Shown here: piece after piece, positions 20,531 through 31,976 of the stretch
Layout: every line of letters begins with the position of its first letter
Position numbering within the stretch: the stretch's first letter is position 1
DNA from: Gymnopus androsaceus JB14
Taxonomy: Eukaryota > Basidiomycota > Agaricomycetes > Agaricales > Omphalotaceae
Assembly (NCBI GenBank): GCA_009733575.1
Contig: ML769447.1
Location: forward strand, 186,001-250,000
DNA length: 64,000 bases
Direction of reading: 5' to 3'
The notes under the pieces: model-generated
The model's database searches: none
The model's input: the letters and a program-made list of their open reading frames with translations, nothing else
Told to the model about the DNA's origin: nothing
Translations under genes and position numbers: made by a program

Positions 20531-21690
20531 GGTCATGACAAGCGTCCAGCGAGTGAAGGATATGCAATTTGCTACCAAGGGCGAACGAAAGAGACCTAAA
20601 GGGAATTATTTAGATAGACTCGGAAGCGGGCGCGGAAAAAGGGGTACCTGGTAAAACATCGAAACTTTAATACCGGTCGAACAACAGTTAAATTTGAGCC
20701 AGAACAAGAACATTTGGGCGGGACATTTAACGTTCTGGTATTAGTAAACACCACATTAGCAGTTACGCCGGCAAGATCTCCTTCGGATGCGATTGAACCT
20801 TCGCATCGACTGGCTTGGGGGTTGTCATCGTTAGTAACTTCGCCGACCGATAATAGACCCTCAGGAGTCAGGTAGCGAAGGTCAAGTAGCCTCTACCGAC
20901 CTGGACCTGCAGGCGACCCACTGATCGAAGGCAGAAAAAAACGGTGACGCGTGACTTTGTCGCACATCTCCTCGATCTTGCTAAGTTGCTTTTGCTCATC
21001 CAGCTCCGTTATCATTTTTAAGGAAAAAGATCAGTATATTACTGTTGGAATTCACGGGTTTGATATCAGGTTCTGGTGAGTAAATTATAATGTCTTTTAA
21101 AATCTGAATCTGACTTACTTTGGCTCTAGAGGGATATTGGATACGAAAATATACTGCTAATTTCCTCTCACATGTACATTGATTCTATCATTGTCAAATC
21201 AAAGTTGGTTTCTCGGCAAATTCCCCAGAAATGGCCAGGATTCCCATCGAAACTACTAGACGTATGTATCTCCGACATCTGGAACTATCACGGTGCCACC
21301 ATGCCCGCCCGCCACCTCACCAAAAGGCGAGAAACCTTAATCCGTTGCAAAGCCGCTTCAAAGTACGCTTCCGACGTCGAATTAAGCTGGACGCAATTTC
21401 GCAAAACATCGTATGAAAGGATACCATTCTGCGCCAAAGTTCTATTGAATACCTCCATGGACCGTGCCGAAAGGTTACCGTGGTACGATATAAGCCTATG
21501 GGCACATTGCGTGATATCAATCATGAATAGATTGGATCTACCATTAGTATCGGCTCTCTTTAGTACTTCCAGCTCATTAGAAAGGCATAATTTAGGCTAG
21601 AGAACAGTAGGCTTGTTCCATTGATCGACTCAGGTGCGTGTTCAATCTTATCGCAAGCTAATCAGTTACTGAGGCAAATTTACTAGCTTG
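20531..21690. other. Upstream region of F-box gene 1, duplicated at 37.4-38.0 kb
   Basis: From about 20945 this resembles 37360-37990, so the F-box duplication includes at least 700 bp of upstream DNA. A 143-codon frame at 21172-21600 is broken in the other copy and shows no domain, so I treat it as non-coding. Confidence 0.5.
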
Positions 21691-23292
21691 ATGAAGACCA
21701 ATCTCCACCAATGGACTGAGGAGCTCATCCTTGCTCGACTTCGAAATCAAGAACTTCCTGACGATCTGGAAACCCAGGAAATCGTCTTGGAAATTGAAGA
21801 TCTGGAGCAGAGACTATCGGAATCCGTCACTGGCTCCAGTCATGCTTCCAATAAATCCTTATCTAACAGCGAGCATGATGTTCTTGAGCAACGTCTAGCT
21901 TATTGCCGCGCATTCCTTGCTCCAGTCCGTCGATTGCCATTCGAACTACTCGCCGAAATATATCATCTCATCCTTTGTTCAGTCCGTGATAATTCACCCA
22001 GACCAAAAGAGCAACTGGCTCCGACACGAGCACTCGTGGTCTTATCTCACGTCTGCTCCTTCTGGCGCAAAGCCTGCTTCTCTACTACGACGCTCTGGAA
22101 TGATATCCGTATCCCATCCTTGTTTCGCAACGCCAAAGATGCTCGTTTGGTGGAAATGCAATTGCGATATTCTGGAAGCAGTCCTTTGGATATCCAGATA
22201 CACAACTTTGGTGCTAGCCGTGAGGCGGATATGGACAGCGCCAGAGATATCTTGGAAGGTCTCATCTCCCATCGTGAGAGGTGGAGGAAAGTCTTGGTTA
22301 TTGGAATCAATACCTGGGCGGAACTCAACTCTGCTTGCTCGACGGTACACACCCAAACGGGCGACCTACATTTCCCGTCATTGGAATCGCTACTCTTACG
22401 GGATGCCGATCATAGCTCTGTTAATGCCTTCTCTTCTGCGGACTTGCCTCGTTTACAGACTATGGAAGTGCATGGCTACAATCCAAGCTCATTTCCTTTC
22501 CATCAGCTCACCTCCCTTTCCCTGGTCCTAGATCGCAGAGAGACACGAGTGTTTCGACTTCCTCGAGACTTCACAGACCACTTGGCCAATCTAGAGCACC
22601 TGCATTTAGAGGGTGAATTCAACTACCTTCCTAACGAAATTGGCTGCACGGACTTTGAGCACGCATTGCCTAAATTGAAGTCGTTGGTTATCGAAGTATA
22701 CTCCAAACCGTTTTTAACCTTGTTCTTGAACACATTCCGCCTGCCTGCTCTACTTTCCATAGAAATAATTACGCCCTTGCAAGATTGGCCTCAGGCAGAT
22801 TTTATCTCCCTGCTCACTCGTTCACAGCGTCTTTCTGCATTGACGAAACTGTCATTGAGATGGGCGCAGATTACAGATGAGCAGCTGTTGGAAATTCTTC
22901 ACCTGACGGAGAGCTTGGAGGAGCTCAAGGTTCTCGAGGATCACACGAACACTCTATCGCCCTCCCTGTTTCGGGCAATGTCGATCAGTTCGACGCCCAT
23001 AATTGTACCCAAGCTGCAGCATATATTTTTTTCCATGGCGATTTCCGAGAAAGAATGTCCTGTTGGCATCGAGATGGTGGCTTCTCGTTCAGCGAAATCA
23101 CTCTCAAGTAACTTGGATTCTCCGAGTTGCGTTCCGCTTAAATCTTTTATGCTGTTCTTGATCCTGGCTTACAAGCCCGTGGAGCCTCCTGCTTCGCTAG
23201 GAAAAGAGAGCTTAAGAGCGTTGCGGGAATCGATGGAGATCACAGTCAGACTGGCTGCTCGGGATGCTCCCGTGGAGGAGAATATTTTATAG
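21691..23292 (+). CDS. F-box-like protein with N-terminal coiled coil
   Basis: Uninterrupted 533-residue frame from ATG 21691. It has the layout common in agaricomycete F-box-like proteins: an N-terminal helix rich in Leu/Glu (QEIVLEIEDLEQRLSES, residues about 28-45), then the F-box-like core (APVRRLPFELLAEIYHLIL, residues about 80-98) followed by LVVLSHVCSFWRKACFSTTT (residues about 115-135) and a long C-terminal part with leucine-rich strands (LESLLLRDADHSS, LTSLSLVLDRRE, LEHLHLEGEFNYLP, LTKLSLRWAQITDEQLLEIL). The expected role is substrate binding for an SCF ubiquitin ligase; target unknown. A paralogue at 38.0 kb is broken, and the 3' end of a third copy sits at 26.8 kb. A decayed SET gene follows, as in the other copies. 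Confidence 0.8.
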   Translation: MKTNLHQWTEELILARLRNQELPDDLETQEIVLEIEDLEQRLSESVTGSSHASNKSLSNSEHDVLEQRLAYCRAFLAPVRRLPFELLAEIYHLILCSVRDNSPRPKEQLAPTRALVVLSHVCSFWRKACFSTTTLWNDIRIPSLFRNAKDARLVEMQLRYSGSSPLDIQIHNFGASREADMDSARDILEGLISHRERWRKVLVIGINTWAELNSACSTVHTQTGDLHFPSLESLLLRDADHSSVNAFSSADLPRLQTMEVHGYNPSSFPFHQLTSLSLVLDRRETRVFRLPRDFTDHLANLEHLHLEGEFNYLPNEIGCTDFEHALPKLKSLVIEVYSKPFLTLFLNTFRLPALLSIEIITPLQDWPQADFISLLTRSQRLSALTKLSLRWAQITDEQLLEILHLTESLEELKVLEDHTNTLSPSLFRAMSISSTPIIVPKLQHIFFSMAISEKECPVGIEMVASRSAKSLSSNLDSPSCVPLKSFMLFLILAYKPVEPPASLGKESLRALRESMEITVRLAARDAPVEENIL

Positions 23293-23389
23293 TCGGGCGT
23301 AGTATCCTGATGATGGTGCTTGTAGTTTGTACTGGAAATTTACGAAAAGCTTTATTTATGGCTCGAAAGGATGAGGGTTTGGAACACGG

Positions 23390-24212
23390 CTTCCAAAGTC
23401 GAAAAACAACTCGATGAAACTGTTCCGTCTGAGCTTTCTAGCCAGAGCAAGCTCAAATCCGACCAGTCCATCATCCCGCATGACGACAGGTAAATCCATC
23501 GGCAAACTGACCAGCTGAGCCCAGGTACGTACTATCTTTTGTTCGAGCTTTTCCCTAAAATAATTCTACAAAGGTCTTATCTTTGAGCTCGAGCAATAAT
23601 TTACCAAAATGAACCACGGAGTCGTTCCAGAGGCAGGTACGTCTAGCGTTTCTTTTTGACATCGTTCACGCATAAATGTCAAGGGCTACTAAGACAAGCC
23701 TTACCTCGAACTAGACGGCGACAAGAAGAAGTATCCCTGATACTATCATCCACACCGTCTTATCGGCTCCAGCTCGAAACACCAGCTCTCGACTACCAAC
23801 ATCATTCCCAGTGTTGAGTGTCTCTTTACTCGAAACACCTGGCTTCCCTAGTCTCCCTCTATCTCCGATCGATGAAGTAAAGCTCACAAAATCGCTGAAG
23901 CTGGTGGTGGAAAAAGCCGAGGGATGTTTGCGACGCGTTTTATACGTGCTGGGGAACTCGTATTGGACGAAAGGTCTATGATGCTCACTAACGGCGCGCG
24001 CAAATACATTTAGGGCAGCAAAAGCAATTATTATGAGCATGGAAAGGCCGTCAGAGCTGTTTTTAAACGAATACCCGTAGAGCACGAGGAAGCTTGTGTG
24101 AAGTTGCATAACGCTCATAAGCACAATGGAGTGATGAACTTGTCGGGTACGTCCATCCCTTTTCAGTTATAGACTTTATTGCTCAAACTTCACTTCGATA
24201 TAGTAGTCGCAT
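23390..24212 (+). pseudogene. SET-domain protein pseudogene in R1
   Basis: Degenerate copy of the intact SET gene at 39858-41873, from its first exon (KAKKQLDEP-like) to just after the intron following GELVG. Recognisable pieces are the codons for YQDKPYLELDGDKK and RAGELVLDER. Several one-base deletions break it (for example at about 23736 and 23790), the segment between LTHG and QQKQ is lost, and an in-frame TAG follows the truncated YKYI-like codons. The catalytic NHxC part is absent. Confidence 0.7.
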
Positions 24213-24329
24213 TAGATTCTTAGCTTCTACGGGAATCCTATCCTTTTCTCGGGAATTTTGTCGTTTCGTTCGCTCTTGGTAGCGACTCGCATACCCTTCA
24301 CTCGCCGGACGCTTGTCACGATCTCAGCG

Positions 24330-26817
24330 CCACCTACGTACCTGCATCCTTTCATGATGGCCATAAACAGTTCAGTGGCCGCTGTCTCTTTCACAAGGTC
24401 CGACTCCCGAGTCTATGTCGTGAATCGCGATCTTGTTGCGCGCATTGCGGCATGAAATATCCCGCGCGTGTCGAGGCCTAACAATTCTGAAAGGGAGCTT
24501 GAATGACCCTGAAGGTTGATTGAGAGAGGGTTAGGCGCTAAACTTCAACACTTCATTGTAGCGCTGCTTATAGGCGCCTGCTGCTCGAAATCTCCGCTCT
24601 CTCATTTGAATCTTGGCCGAGTCGTGTCGTCAGACCTACTTGCTTGTTTCTTTACTTCCTACGCTGCCCTACCTCCATTCCTTCAACTCCGAAAGTACAG
24701 GTGAGGCAAGCACATTTTTCCCCATTTCCTCTGCTAACCTGAGTTGACAGCGGTCTATGTACTAGCTAGTGGCGTGTTCACTATTCCAAGGTACGTTTAC
24801 GTTCGTTACCTCCATCCGCATTGTTTTTCTTGTACTCCTGCATTGCATTCATTGTCCGCGTTCGCATTGCGTGCAGCATGCAGCATTGCATTTGCATAAC
24901 ATTACTCCTCTCTCATATGCCTTCTTTTTGCGTCCCATTCCTTTTCGGCTTTTACAATCCGACCTCTTATGTACCTCGTCTTTGCTTCCTCCATTCTTCT
25001 AACCCCCCTCCTACAGGATGAGGTGGAATATCTGGTTCTGCGGCGCCTACAATGGGAGGAGGTGGAGGTCCTAGTTAGCAGTGTGAGTGGAAATATCTTT
25101 GACTCCATAAACAAATTACCGATGCAGGTGGAAGTAAAAACAGCGGGACTGGGAGGAGGCTTACACCGGGACGCCCTCCAAAATTCAAACACAATGCAGT
25201 TTTGGTGTGTCTTGATGTATCGTATCCTTGGTACTTGGTACTCCCCCGACTCCTGTGTCCAAGTCGATCTCATCCGACGTCCTTGCGTCCTGTGATGAGT
25301 CCCCAAAGCTGACAAGCCTGCTTCAAGTCCCCGCCTCCCAGAGTCACCGACAGTTGCTTTCGGCTCTGGGTTTGAAGTTTGAACATATCCCGTTTAAGAC
25401 TCGATTTTAGCAATCTATAATATGTAAGCATGTTCACCGACGTTCGCCGAGGCGCGTTCAGGAAGTTCAGATGTCGAAAGCCTGTCAGCTCCATGTATAC
25501 CAGTTTACAATATGAAAAGATGTAAAACCGACTAGACTCCTCAGCCTTAGATACTCTACGTTAGGGGTCAAATATTCGGTGTCGTGGAAGAATATTATTA
25601 TCTGGTCTGATCCTCGCTGAGCGATGCTAAGTTGAGTACCAGACTTGAAGTAAGTTGCCCGGACCTTGAAATCCGATGATCATTGTACAGGGCGATCCGA
25701 CCTGGAGGCTGGATCCGATACTTATATCTTAGCAGTCATTCCTAGACTGAAAAATACGTGAATAAATAGGTGCCTCGAGCAGGTATCTCGAGAAAGCTCC
25801 TCCATATAAACATAAACAGTGCTTCCGAGCGCTCTCAGCCTACCAGGCGTCCCGCTGAATGTATGTGTGTGACAGCACCGTAAGTTGGCCCATGACTCTT
25901 CTACGCATACATACAGTATTTCCAGTGATTAGTAAGAGCTAAGACTCAGTAGTGTATTCCTAAAAATTGATCTTGATTCCTCTATTTTACTAGTATCATC
26001 GCACAACGCCGCTTCGAGGAATCTAATGGGGTATCAGAAGCGCTCTGGAAATACACTGCAAGTTTGTAATTCGCTGCCTTTAAATGAAGACTCAATCAGT
26101 ATGACCGTTCGAGGCCGTCGGATCTCCCTTGTCCATCAATGATTGACATTCAATAATACATCACGCAGGTAAGCCTGTCTTCTGCGAGGCGCCAACGTCG
26201 GTCATAATTTCGATTTTTGCAGAAAGTATGGGCAGAGCATCTGAAATGTAGGTGCAACAGAGTTAAGAAACTGGAAGAACATTTTGAGCCTATCGTGCGT
26301 TATTCTAGTAATTTTCATACAGATTTTTAATTGTAAAGACTATCGTCCTCAATCTTTTGTCCCCAAAATGGAAATTTCTTCTGGCCATGGTCGAATTGCG
26401 CTAGCACGTTTGTTTGTATTTGTATGGGATGAAAGATCCCCCCAGGGGAAATAATCTATCATGTCGACGTCCGTCCGTAGCGTGAGTCTGGGGTCTTCTA
26501 AAACCTTGGCAAGGGCCAGCCGGCAAATTGGCGAGCTGCTAACGTGTTAGTCTGGCTGTGGCAAAAATTTTCAGTGGCTTTTCCTTCTTTCTGCGGTCAC
26601 TGTTTCTCCGAATCGACATGAAAGAATTCATTGGCCATTCCTACTATCTCCGTTTGAGGTGAAAGGTTCCTTGGCAGGGTCTCCTTCCATTTGGCTCCAA
26701 TAATTGGTAGTACATCTGACTCCTGACAGCACCAGTAGTGCGATACGAGTATAAATACTGGCCCACATTATTCTATCTAACAGCCAACCTACTCAGCAGC
26801 CATTTGCATCTAGTACT
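24330..26817 (+). repeat. Repeat segment X, truncated copy (X2)
   Basis: Matches X3 (28030-30615) and the reverse of X1. It ends within the 5' leader of the secreted-protein gene, so it keeps the TATA box at 26750 but no coding part. No other gene is supported here; the open frames seen in it are not conserved among the three copies apart from the glycine-rich one, which here carries a stop. Confidence 0.7.
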
Positions 26818-26985
26818 AGTTGCGTTCCGCTTAAATCTTTTATGCTGTTCTTGATCCTGGCTTACAAGCCCGTGGAGCCTCCTGCTTCGCTAGGAAAAGA
26901 GAGCTTAAGAGCGTTGCGGGAATCGATGGAGATCACAGTCAGACTGGCTGCTCGGGATGCTCCCGTGGAGGAGAATATTTTATAG
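26818..26985 (+). pseudogene. F-box gene 3' end only
   Basis: The last 56 codons of F-box gene 1 (VPLKSFMLFLILAYKPVEPP onward to the stop TAG 26983-26985), identical in sequence by eye to 23125-23292. It has no 5' part because the duplication breakpoint fell inside the coding sequence. Confidence 0.85.
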
Positions 26986-27057
26986 TCGGGCGTAGTATCC
27001 TGATGATGGTGCTTGTAGTTTGTACTGGAAATTTACGAAAAGCTTTATTTATGGCTC

Positions 27058-27910
27058 GAAAGGATGAGGGTTTGGAACACGGCTTCCAAAGTCGAAAAAC
27101 AACTCGATGAAACTGTTCCGTCTGAGCTTTCTAGCCAGAGCAAGCTCAAATCCGACCAGTCCATCATCCCGCATGACGACAGGTAAATCCATCGGCAAAC
27201 TGACCAGCTGAGCCCAGGTACGTACTATCTTTTGTTCGAGCTTTTCCCTAAAATAATTCTACAAAGGTCTTATCTTTGAGCTCGAGCAATAATTTACCAA
27301 AATGAGCCACGGAGTCGTTCCAGAGGCAGGTACGTCTAGTGTTTCTTTTTGACATCGTTCACGCATAAATGTTAAGGGCTACCAAGACAAGCCTTACCTC
27401 GAACTAGACGGCGACAAGAAGAAGTATCCCCTGATACTATCATCCACACCGTCTTATCGGCTCCAGCTCGAAACACCCAGCTCTCGACTACCAACATCGT
27501 TCCCAGTGTTGAGTGTCTCTTTACTCGAAACACCTGGCTTCCCCAGTCTCCCTTTATCTCCGATCGGATTGAAGTAAAGCCCACAAAATCGCTGAAGCTG
27601 GTGGTGGAAAAAGCCGGGGATCTTCGACGCGTCTTATACGTGCTGGGGAACTCGTATTGGACGAAAAGCCTATGATGCTCATTAACGGCCCGCGCAAATA
27701 CATTTAGGGCAGCAAAAGCAAATTATTATGAGCATGGGAAGGCCGTCAGAGCGGTGTTTTAAACGGATACCCGTAGAGCATCAGGAAGCTTTTATGAAGT
27801 TGCATAGCGCTCATAAGCACAATGGGAAACTTGTCGGGTACGTCCATCCCTTTTCAGTTATCGACTTTATTGCTCAAAATTAACTTCGATATAGTAGTCG
27901 CATTAGATTC
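27058..27910 (+). pseudogene. SET-domain protein pseudogene in R2
   Basis: Second decayed copy of the same SET gene segment, sharing several of the lesions of the R1 copy (loss between LTHG and QQKQ, TAG after the YKYI-like codons), so it was already dead before the tandem duplication. It also has private indels, such as an extra base near 27773. Confidence 0.7.
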
Positions 27911-30547
27911 GTAGCTTCGACGGGAATCTTATCCATTTTTCGGGAATTTTGTCGTTTCGTTCGCCCTTGGTAGCGACTCGCATACCCTTCACTCGCTGGA
28001 CGCTTGTCACGATCTCAACGCCACCTAACTGCATCCTTTCATGATGGCCATAAACAGTTCAGTGCAAGTTCAGTGCCGCCGCTCTTTCACAAGGTCCGAC
28101 TCCCGAGTCTATGTCGTGAATCGCGAACTTGTTGCGCGCATTGCGGCATGAAATATCCCGCGCGTGTCGAGGCCTAACAATTCTGAAAGGGAGCGTGAAT
28201 GGCCCTGAAGAAGGTTGATTGAGAGAGGGTTAGACGCTAAACTTCAACACTTCATTGTAGCGCTGCTTATAGGCGCCTGCTCTTGCTGCTCGAAATCTCC
28301 GCTCTCTCATTTGATCTTGGCCGAGTCGTGTCGTCAGACCTACTTGCTTGTTTCTTTACTTCCTGCGATGCCCTACCTCCATTCCTTCAACTCCAAAAAT
28401 ACAGGTGAGGCAAGCACATTTTTCCCCATTTCCTCTGCTAACCTGAGTTGACAGTGGTCTATGTACTAGCTAGTGGCGTGTTCACTATTCCAAGGTACGT
28501 TTATGTTCGTTACCTCCATCCGCATTGTTTTTCTTGTACTCCTGCATTGCATTCATTGTGCTCGCGTTTCGCATTGCATTTGCATAACATTACTCCTCTC
28601 TCACTTTATTCTGCCTTCTTTTTGCGTCCCATTCCTTTTCGGCTTTTACAATCCGACCTCTTATGTACCTCGTCTTTGCTTCCTCCATTCTTCTAACCCC
28701 CTCCTACAGGATGAGGAGGAATATCTGGTTCTGCGGCGCCTACAATGGGAGGAGGTGGAGGTCCAGTTAGCAGTGTGAGTGGAAATATCTTTGACTCCAT
28801 AAACAAATTACCAATGCAGGTGGAAGTAAAAACGGCGGGACTGGGAGGAGGCTTACACCGGGACGCCCTCCAAAATTCAAACGCAATGCAGTTTTGGTGT
28901 TGTCTTGATGTATCGTATCCTTGGTACTTGGTACTTTAAGAGACTCCCCCGACTCCTGAGTCCAAGTCGATCTCATCCGACGTCCTTGCGTTCTGTGATA
29001 AGTCCCCAAAGCTGACAAGCCTGCTTCAAGTCCCCGGCTCCCAGAGTCACCGACAGTTGCTTTGCACTAGTAATCTCCCTCAAATTACACCCAGCTAGGG
29101 TTTTTGACGCTGGGTTGTAAATCACAGCTACACCTCTCCGTTAGTGTCCATCTTCCTTGCTTCCCGGCTCTGGGTTTGAAGTTTGAACATATCCCGTTTA
29201 AGACTCGATTTTAGCGATCTATAACATGTAAGCATGTTCACCGACGTTCGCCGAGGCGCGTTTAGGAAGTTCAGATGTCGAAAGCCTGTCAGCTCCATGT
29301 ATACCAGTTTACAATACGAAAAGATGTAAAACCGGCTAGGCCCCTCAGGCTCAGATACTACTACGTTAGGGGTCAAATATTCGGTGTCGTAGAAGAATAT
29401 TATTATCTGCTCTGATCCTTGCTGAGCGATGCTAACTTGAGTACCAGACTTGAAGTAAGTTGCCCGAAACTTGAAATCCGATGATGATTGTACAGGACGA
29501 TCCGACCTGGAGGCTGGATCCGATACTTACATCTTCGCAGCTGTTCCTAGACTGAAAAATACGTGAATAAATAGGTGCCTTGAGCAGGTATCCAGAAAGC
29601 TCCTCCATATAAACATAAACAGTGCTTCCGAGCGCTCTCAGCCTACCAGGCGTCCCGCTGAATGTATGTGTGTGACAGCACCGTAAATTGCCCATGACTC
29701 CTCTACGCATACATACAGTATTTCCAGTGATTAGTAAGAGCCTAAAAATTAATCTTGATTCGTGAATTTCTCTATTTTACTAGTATCATTGCACAACGCC
29801 GCTTCGATGGGGTATCAGAAGCGCTCTGTAAATACACTGCCAGTTTGTAATCCGCTGCCTTTAAATGAAGACTCAATCAGTATGACCGTTCGAGGCCGTC
29901 GGATCTCCCTCTCCGAGATTGTCCATCAATGATTGACATTCAATAATACTTTTATTCATCACGCAGGTCGAAGCCTGTCTTCTGCGAGGCGCCAACGTCG
30001 GTCATAATTTCGATTTTTGCAGAAATGTGGGCGGAGCATCTGAAATGTAGGTGCAACAGAGTTAAGCAACTGGAAGAACATTTTGAGCCTATCGTGCGTT
30101 ATTCTGGTAATTTTCATACAGATTTTTAGCTGTAAAGACTGCTGTCCTGAATCTTTTGTCCCCAAAATGGAAATTTCTTCTGGCCATGGTCGGAATTGGT
30201 CTAGCACGTTTGTTTGTATTTGTATGGGGATGTAAGATCCCCCCCCCAGGGGAAATAATCTATCATGTCGACGTCCGTCCGTAGCGTGAGTCTGGGGTAA
30301 AACCTTGGCAAGGGCCAGCTGGAAAATAGGCGAGCTGCTAACGTGTTAGTCTGGCTGTGGCAAAAATTTTCAGTGGCTTTTCCTTCTTTCTGCGGTCACT
30401 GTTTCTCCGAATCGACATGAAAGAATTCATTGGCCATTCCTACTATCTCCGTTTGAGGTGAAAGGTTCCTTGGCAGGGTCTCCTCCATTTGGCTCCAATA
30501 ATTGGTAGTACATCTGACTCCTGACAGCACCAGTAGTGCGATACGAG

Positions 30548-30555
30548 TATAAATA
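30548..30555 (+). promoter_or_regulatory. TATA box upstream of secreted-protein pseudogene
   Basis: TATAAATA 78 bp before the ATG at 30633, same spacing as in X1. Confidence 0.5.
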
Positions 30556-30632
30556 CTGGCCCACATTACTTTATCTAACAGCCAACCTACTCAGCAGCCA
30601 TTTGCATCTAGTACTCAGCAAACAAAACCAAG

Positions 30633-31065
30633 ATGAAATTGTATGTCGGCTTCGTTGTTGTTTTACTTCTTGGACTTACTGTTGTTCTAGTACTGGCACA
30701 TTTGTATCCATGGTATCCATGCTCGTCATGGCGGGAAACGTCCAAGCTAAATCCGAAGCTATTGCATACTCCGATAACAGTTGCACGGGGCCAACTCCGG
30801 CACACTTGACTTCGGCGATGCATTCTGTACTTCGATTGGCGGCCCTTGGGACAGTATCCAGTTCTTCACCGGTATGCTGCTCGCTTTTGAGCTATGGTGA
30901 TTACTCATAAGCCTCCTTATAGATAGCGCCACGGAATGCTTCAACGCGTTCAGCAGCTCTGACTGTTCGTCTGGATTCATCGAAGTATTTGAGGCCTCGG
31001 GAACTGGTTTCTGTTTTACGGGCCTTGGGGGAGGCGTCAATTCTTTCCAGAAATTTGATTGTTAA
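30633..31065 (+). pseudogene. Second copy of small secreted protein, frameshifted
   Basis: Same exon layout as the 17.4 kb gene: exons 30633-30640, 30691-30871, 30923-31065, with intact splice sites. Exon 2 is 181 nt instead of 182: CACGGGG replaces CACCGGGG at about 30784, so after SDNSCTG the frame changes and ends early within exon 2 and the intron (stop about 30908). Exon 3 still encodes a clean FIEVFEASGTGFCFTGLGGG, so the loss is recent, or a base was missed in the sequence. Confidence 0.7.
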
Positions 31066-31405
31066 GAATGAAGTGGGATGAATTTTGAAAGTTGGATCGT
31101 TTGTGGCTGTATTTTAGCCGAAGGGAGTTGTAAATAAAAGCAGAAAACCAAATGTACATACTTACCAGTGTTTGGAAACTTGTTTTATGGGTTTTTCATC
31201 GGCCAGCATCTAGGGAGCAGCCTCAGGAGCCAGTCACTAACAAAACGGCTTCATCATATATTTAGGATAGGTACGGTGAAGGATATTGATGCGATTATGG
31301 GATAATGGAATGTTGTATTGGTATGAGTCACCGGGGTGGTAGAGTAGGAGCTTCTATCCCATATTGTCTTCGTGAAGTGACTTTCTATTAACTAACTCAC
31401 ACTGC

Positions 31406-31976
31406 CTGGATCACTCAGCCGTCCTGTTCCGGCAATATTTGGTTGTCAATGGGTGTTCTGTGACAACATGTGTCAACAGAATAATCCGAGCTTTGGAACA
31501 GTGTCATTTTGTAAGTATATTTATTCCTTGACTATTTACTTAAGATCATGTGAATATTCATGAATACATTCAAATGTTGCAGCATATGCGGGAATATCTC
31601 ACACATTCAACATTCGAGACATTTGCATGGAAAACACTCAAATGTGAATGTCCCAATTTAGGGCATGAATATTCGCATCACAAATGTCAGATGCATTCGA
31701 GTGTGCATTCGTGGCCCATATCTAAATACTTAGGAAAATTTGAGATAAAAGGAAAATTTGAGATAAGTATTGTCCATTTATCAGAAATGATATGAACATT
31801 GGGATCAGGTAGTTGGATACAAGAATTTGAGGTGAAGAAACCCAGCATGAGACTATTGAACAAAAAGAAAAACATAGACCAATCAATCATAGTAAAAGAA
31901 TATACTTAACCTTGGATGCAATAATCAGAAAAAATCTCAAAACAGAACAAGAAATTGATAAAGAAACCATGCACCT
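31406..31976. other. Intergenic with ATTCG/GAATATTC words
   Basis: No gene. Between 31540 and 31720 words such as ATTCATGAATA, ACATTCGAG and GGCATGAATATTCGC recur in both orientations, similar in style to the hAT-type MITE at 50.6 kb, but I find no matching ends. Confidence 0.35.

Larger units (their letters stand above)
23125..26817 (+). repeat. Tandem duplication, first unit (R1)
   Basis: This 3.69 kb unit starts inside the F-box coding sequence (AGTTGCGTTCCGC) and ends just upstream of where the secreted-protein gene would start (GCATCTAGTACT). The next unit (26818-30615) repeats the same order: F-box 3' end, SET pseudogene, segment X. The join at 26817/26818 fuses the promoter side of X to the F-box codons. 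Many small differences separate the units. Confidence 0.8.
26818..30615 (+). repeat. Tandem duplication, second unit (R2)
   Basis: The second 3.8 kb unit of the tandem duplication: F-box 3' end (26818-26985), SET pseudogene, segment X. Unlike R1, it continues on its right side into the secreted-protein copy, so R2 (or its parent) holds the original junction there. Confidence 0.8.
28030..31405 (+). repeat. Repeat segment X, full direct copy (X3)
   Basis: Mirror of X1 with an 80-odd bp deletion near 31330. Together X1 and X3 form a 3.4 kb inverted repeat with about 7.5 kb between them. Contents: SET/X junction, unassigned sequence, and the frameshifted secreted-protein gene at 30.6-31.07 kb. 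Confidence 0.75.

Noticed and set aside
21172..21600. 143-codon open frame upstream of F-box gene 1
   Set aside because: Not preserved in the duplicate at 37.4-38.0 kb and has no domain.
31540..31800. hAT-like MITE suggested by ATTCATGAATA and GGGCATGAATATTCG words
   Set aside because: Only one end-like sequence and no 8-bp duplication found.
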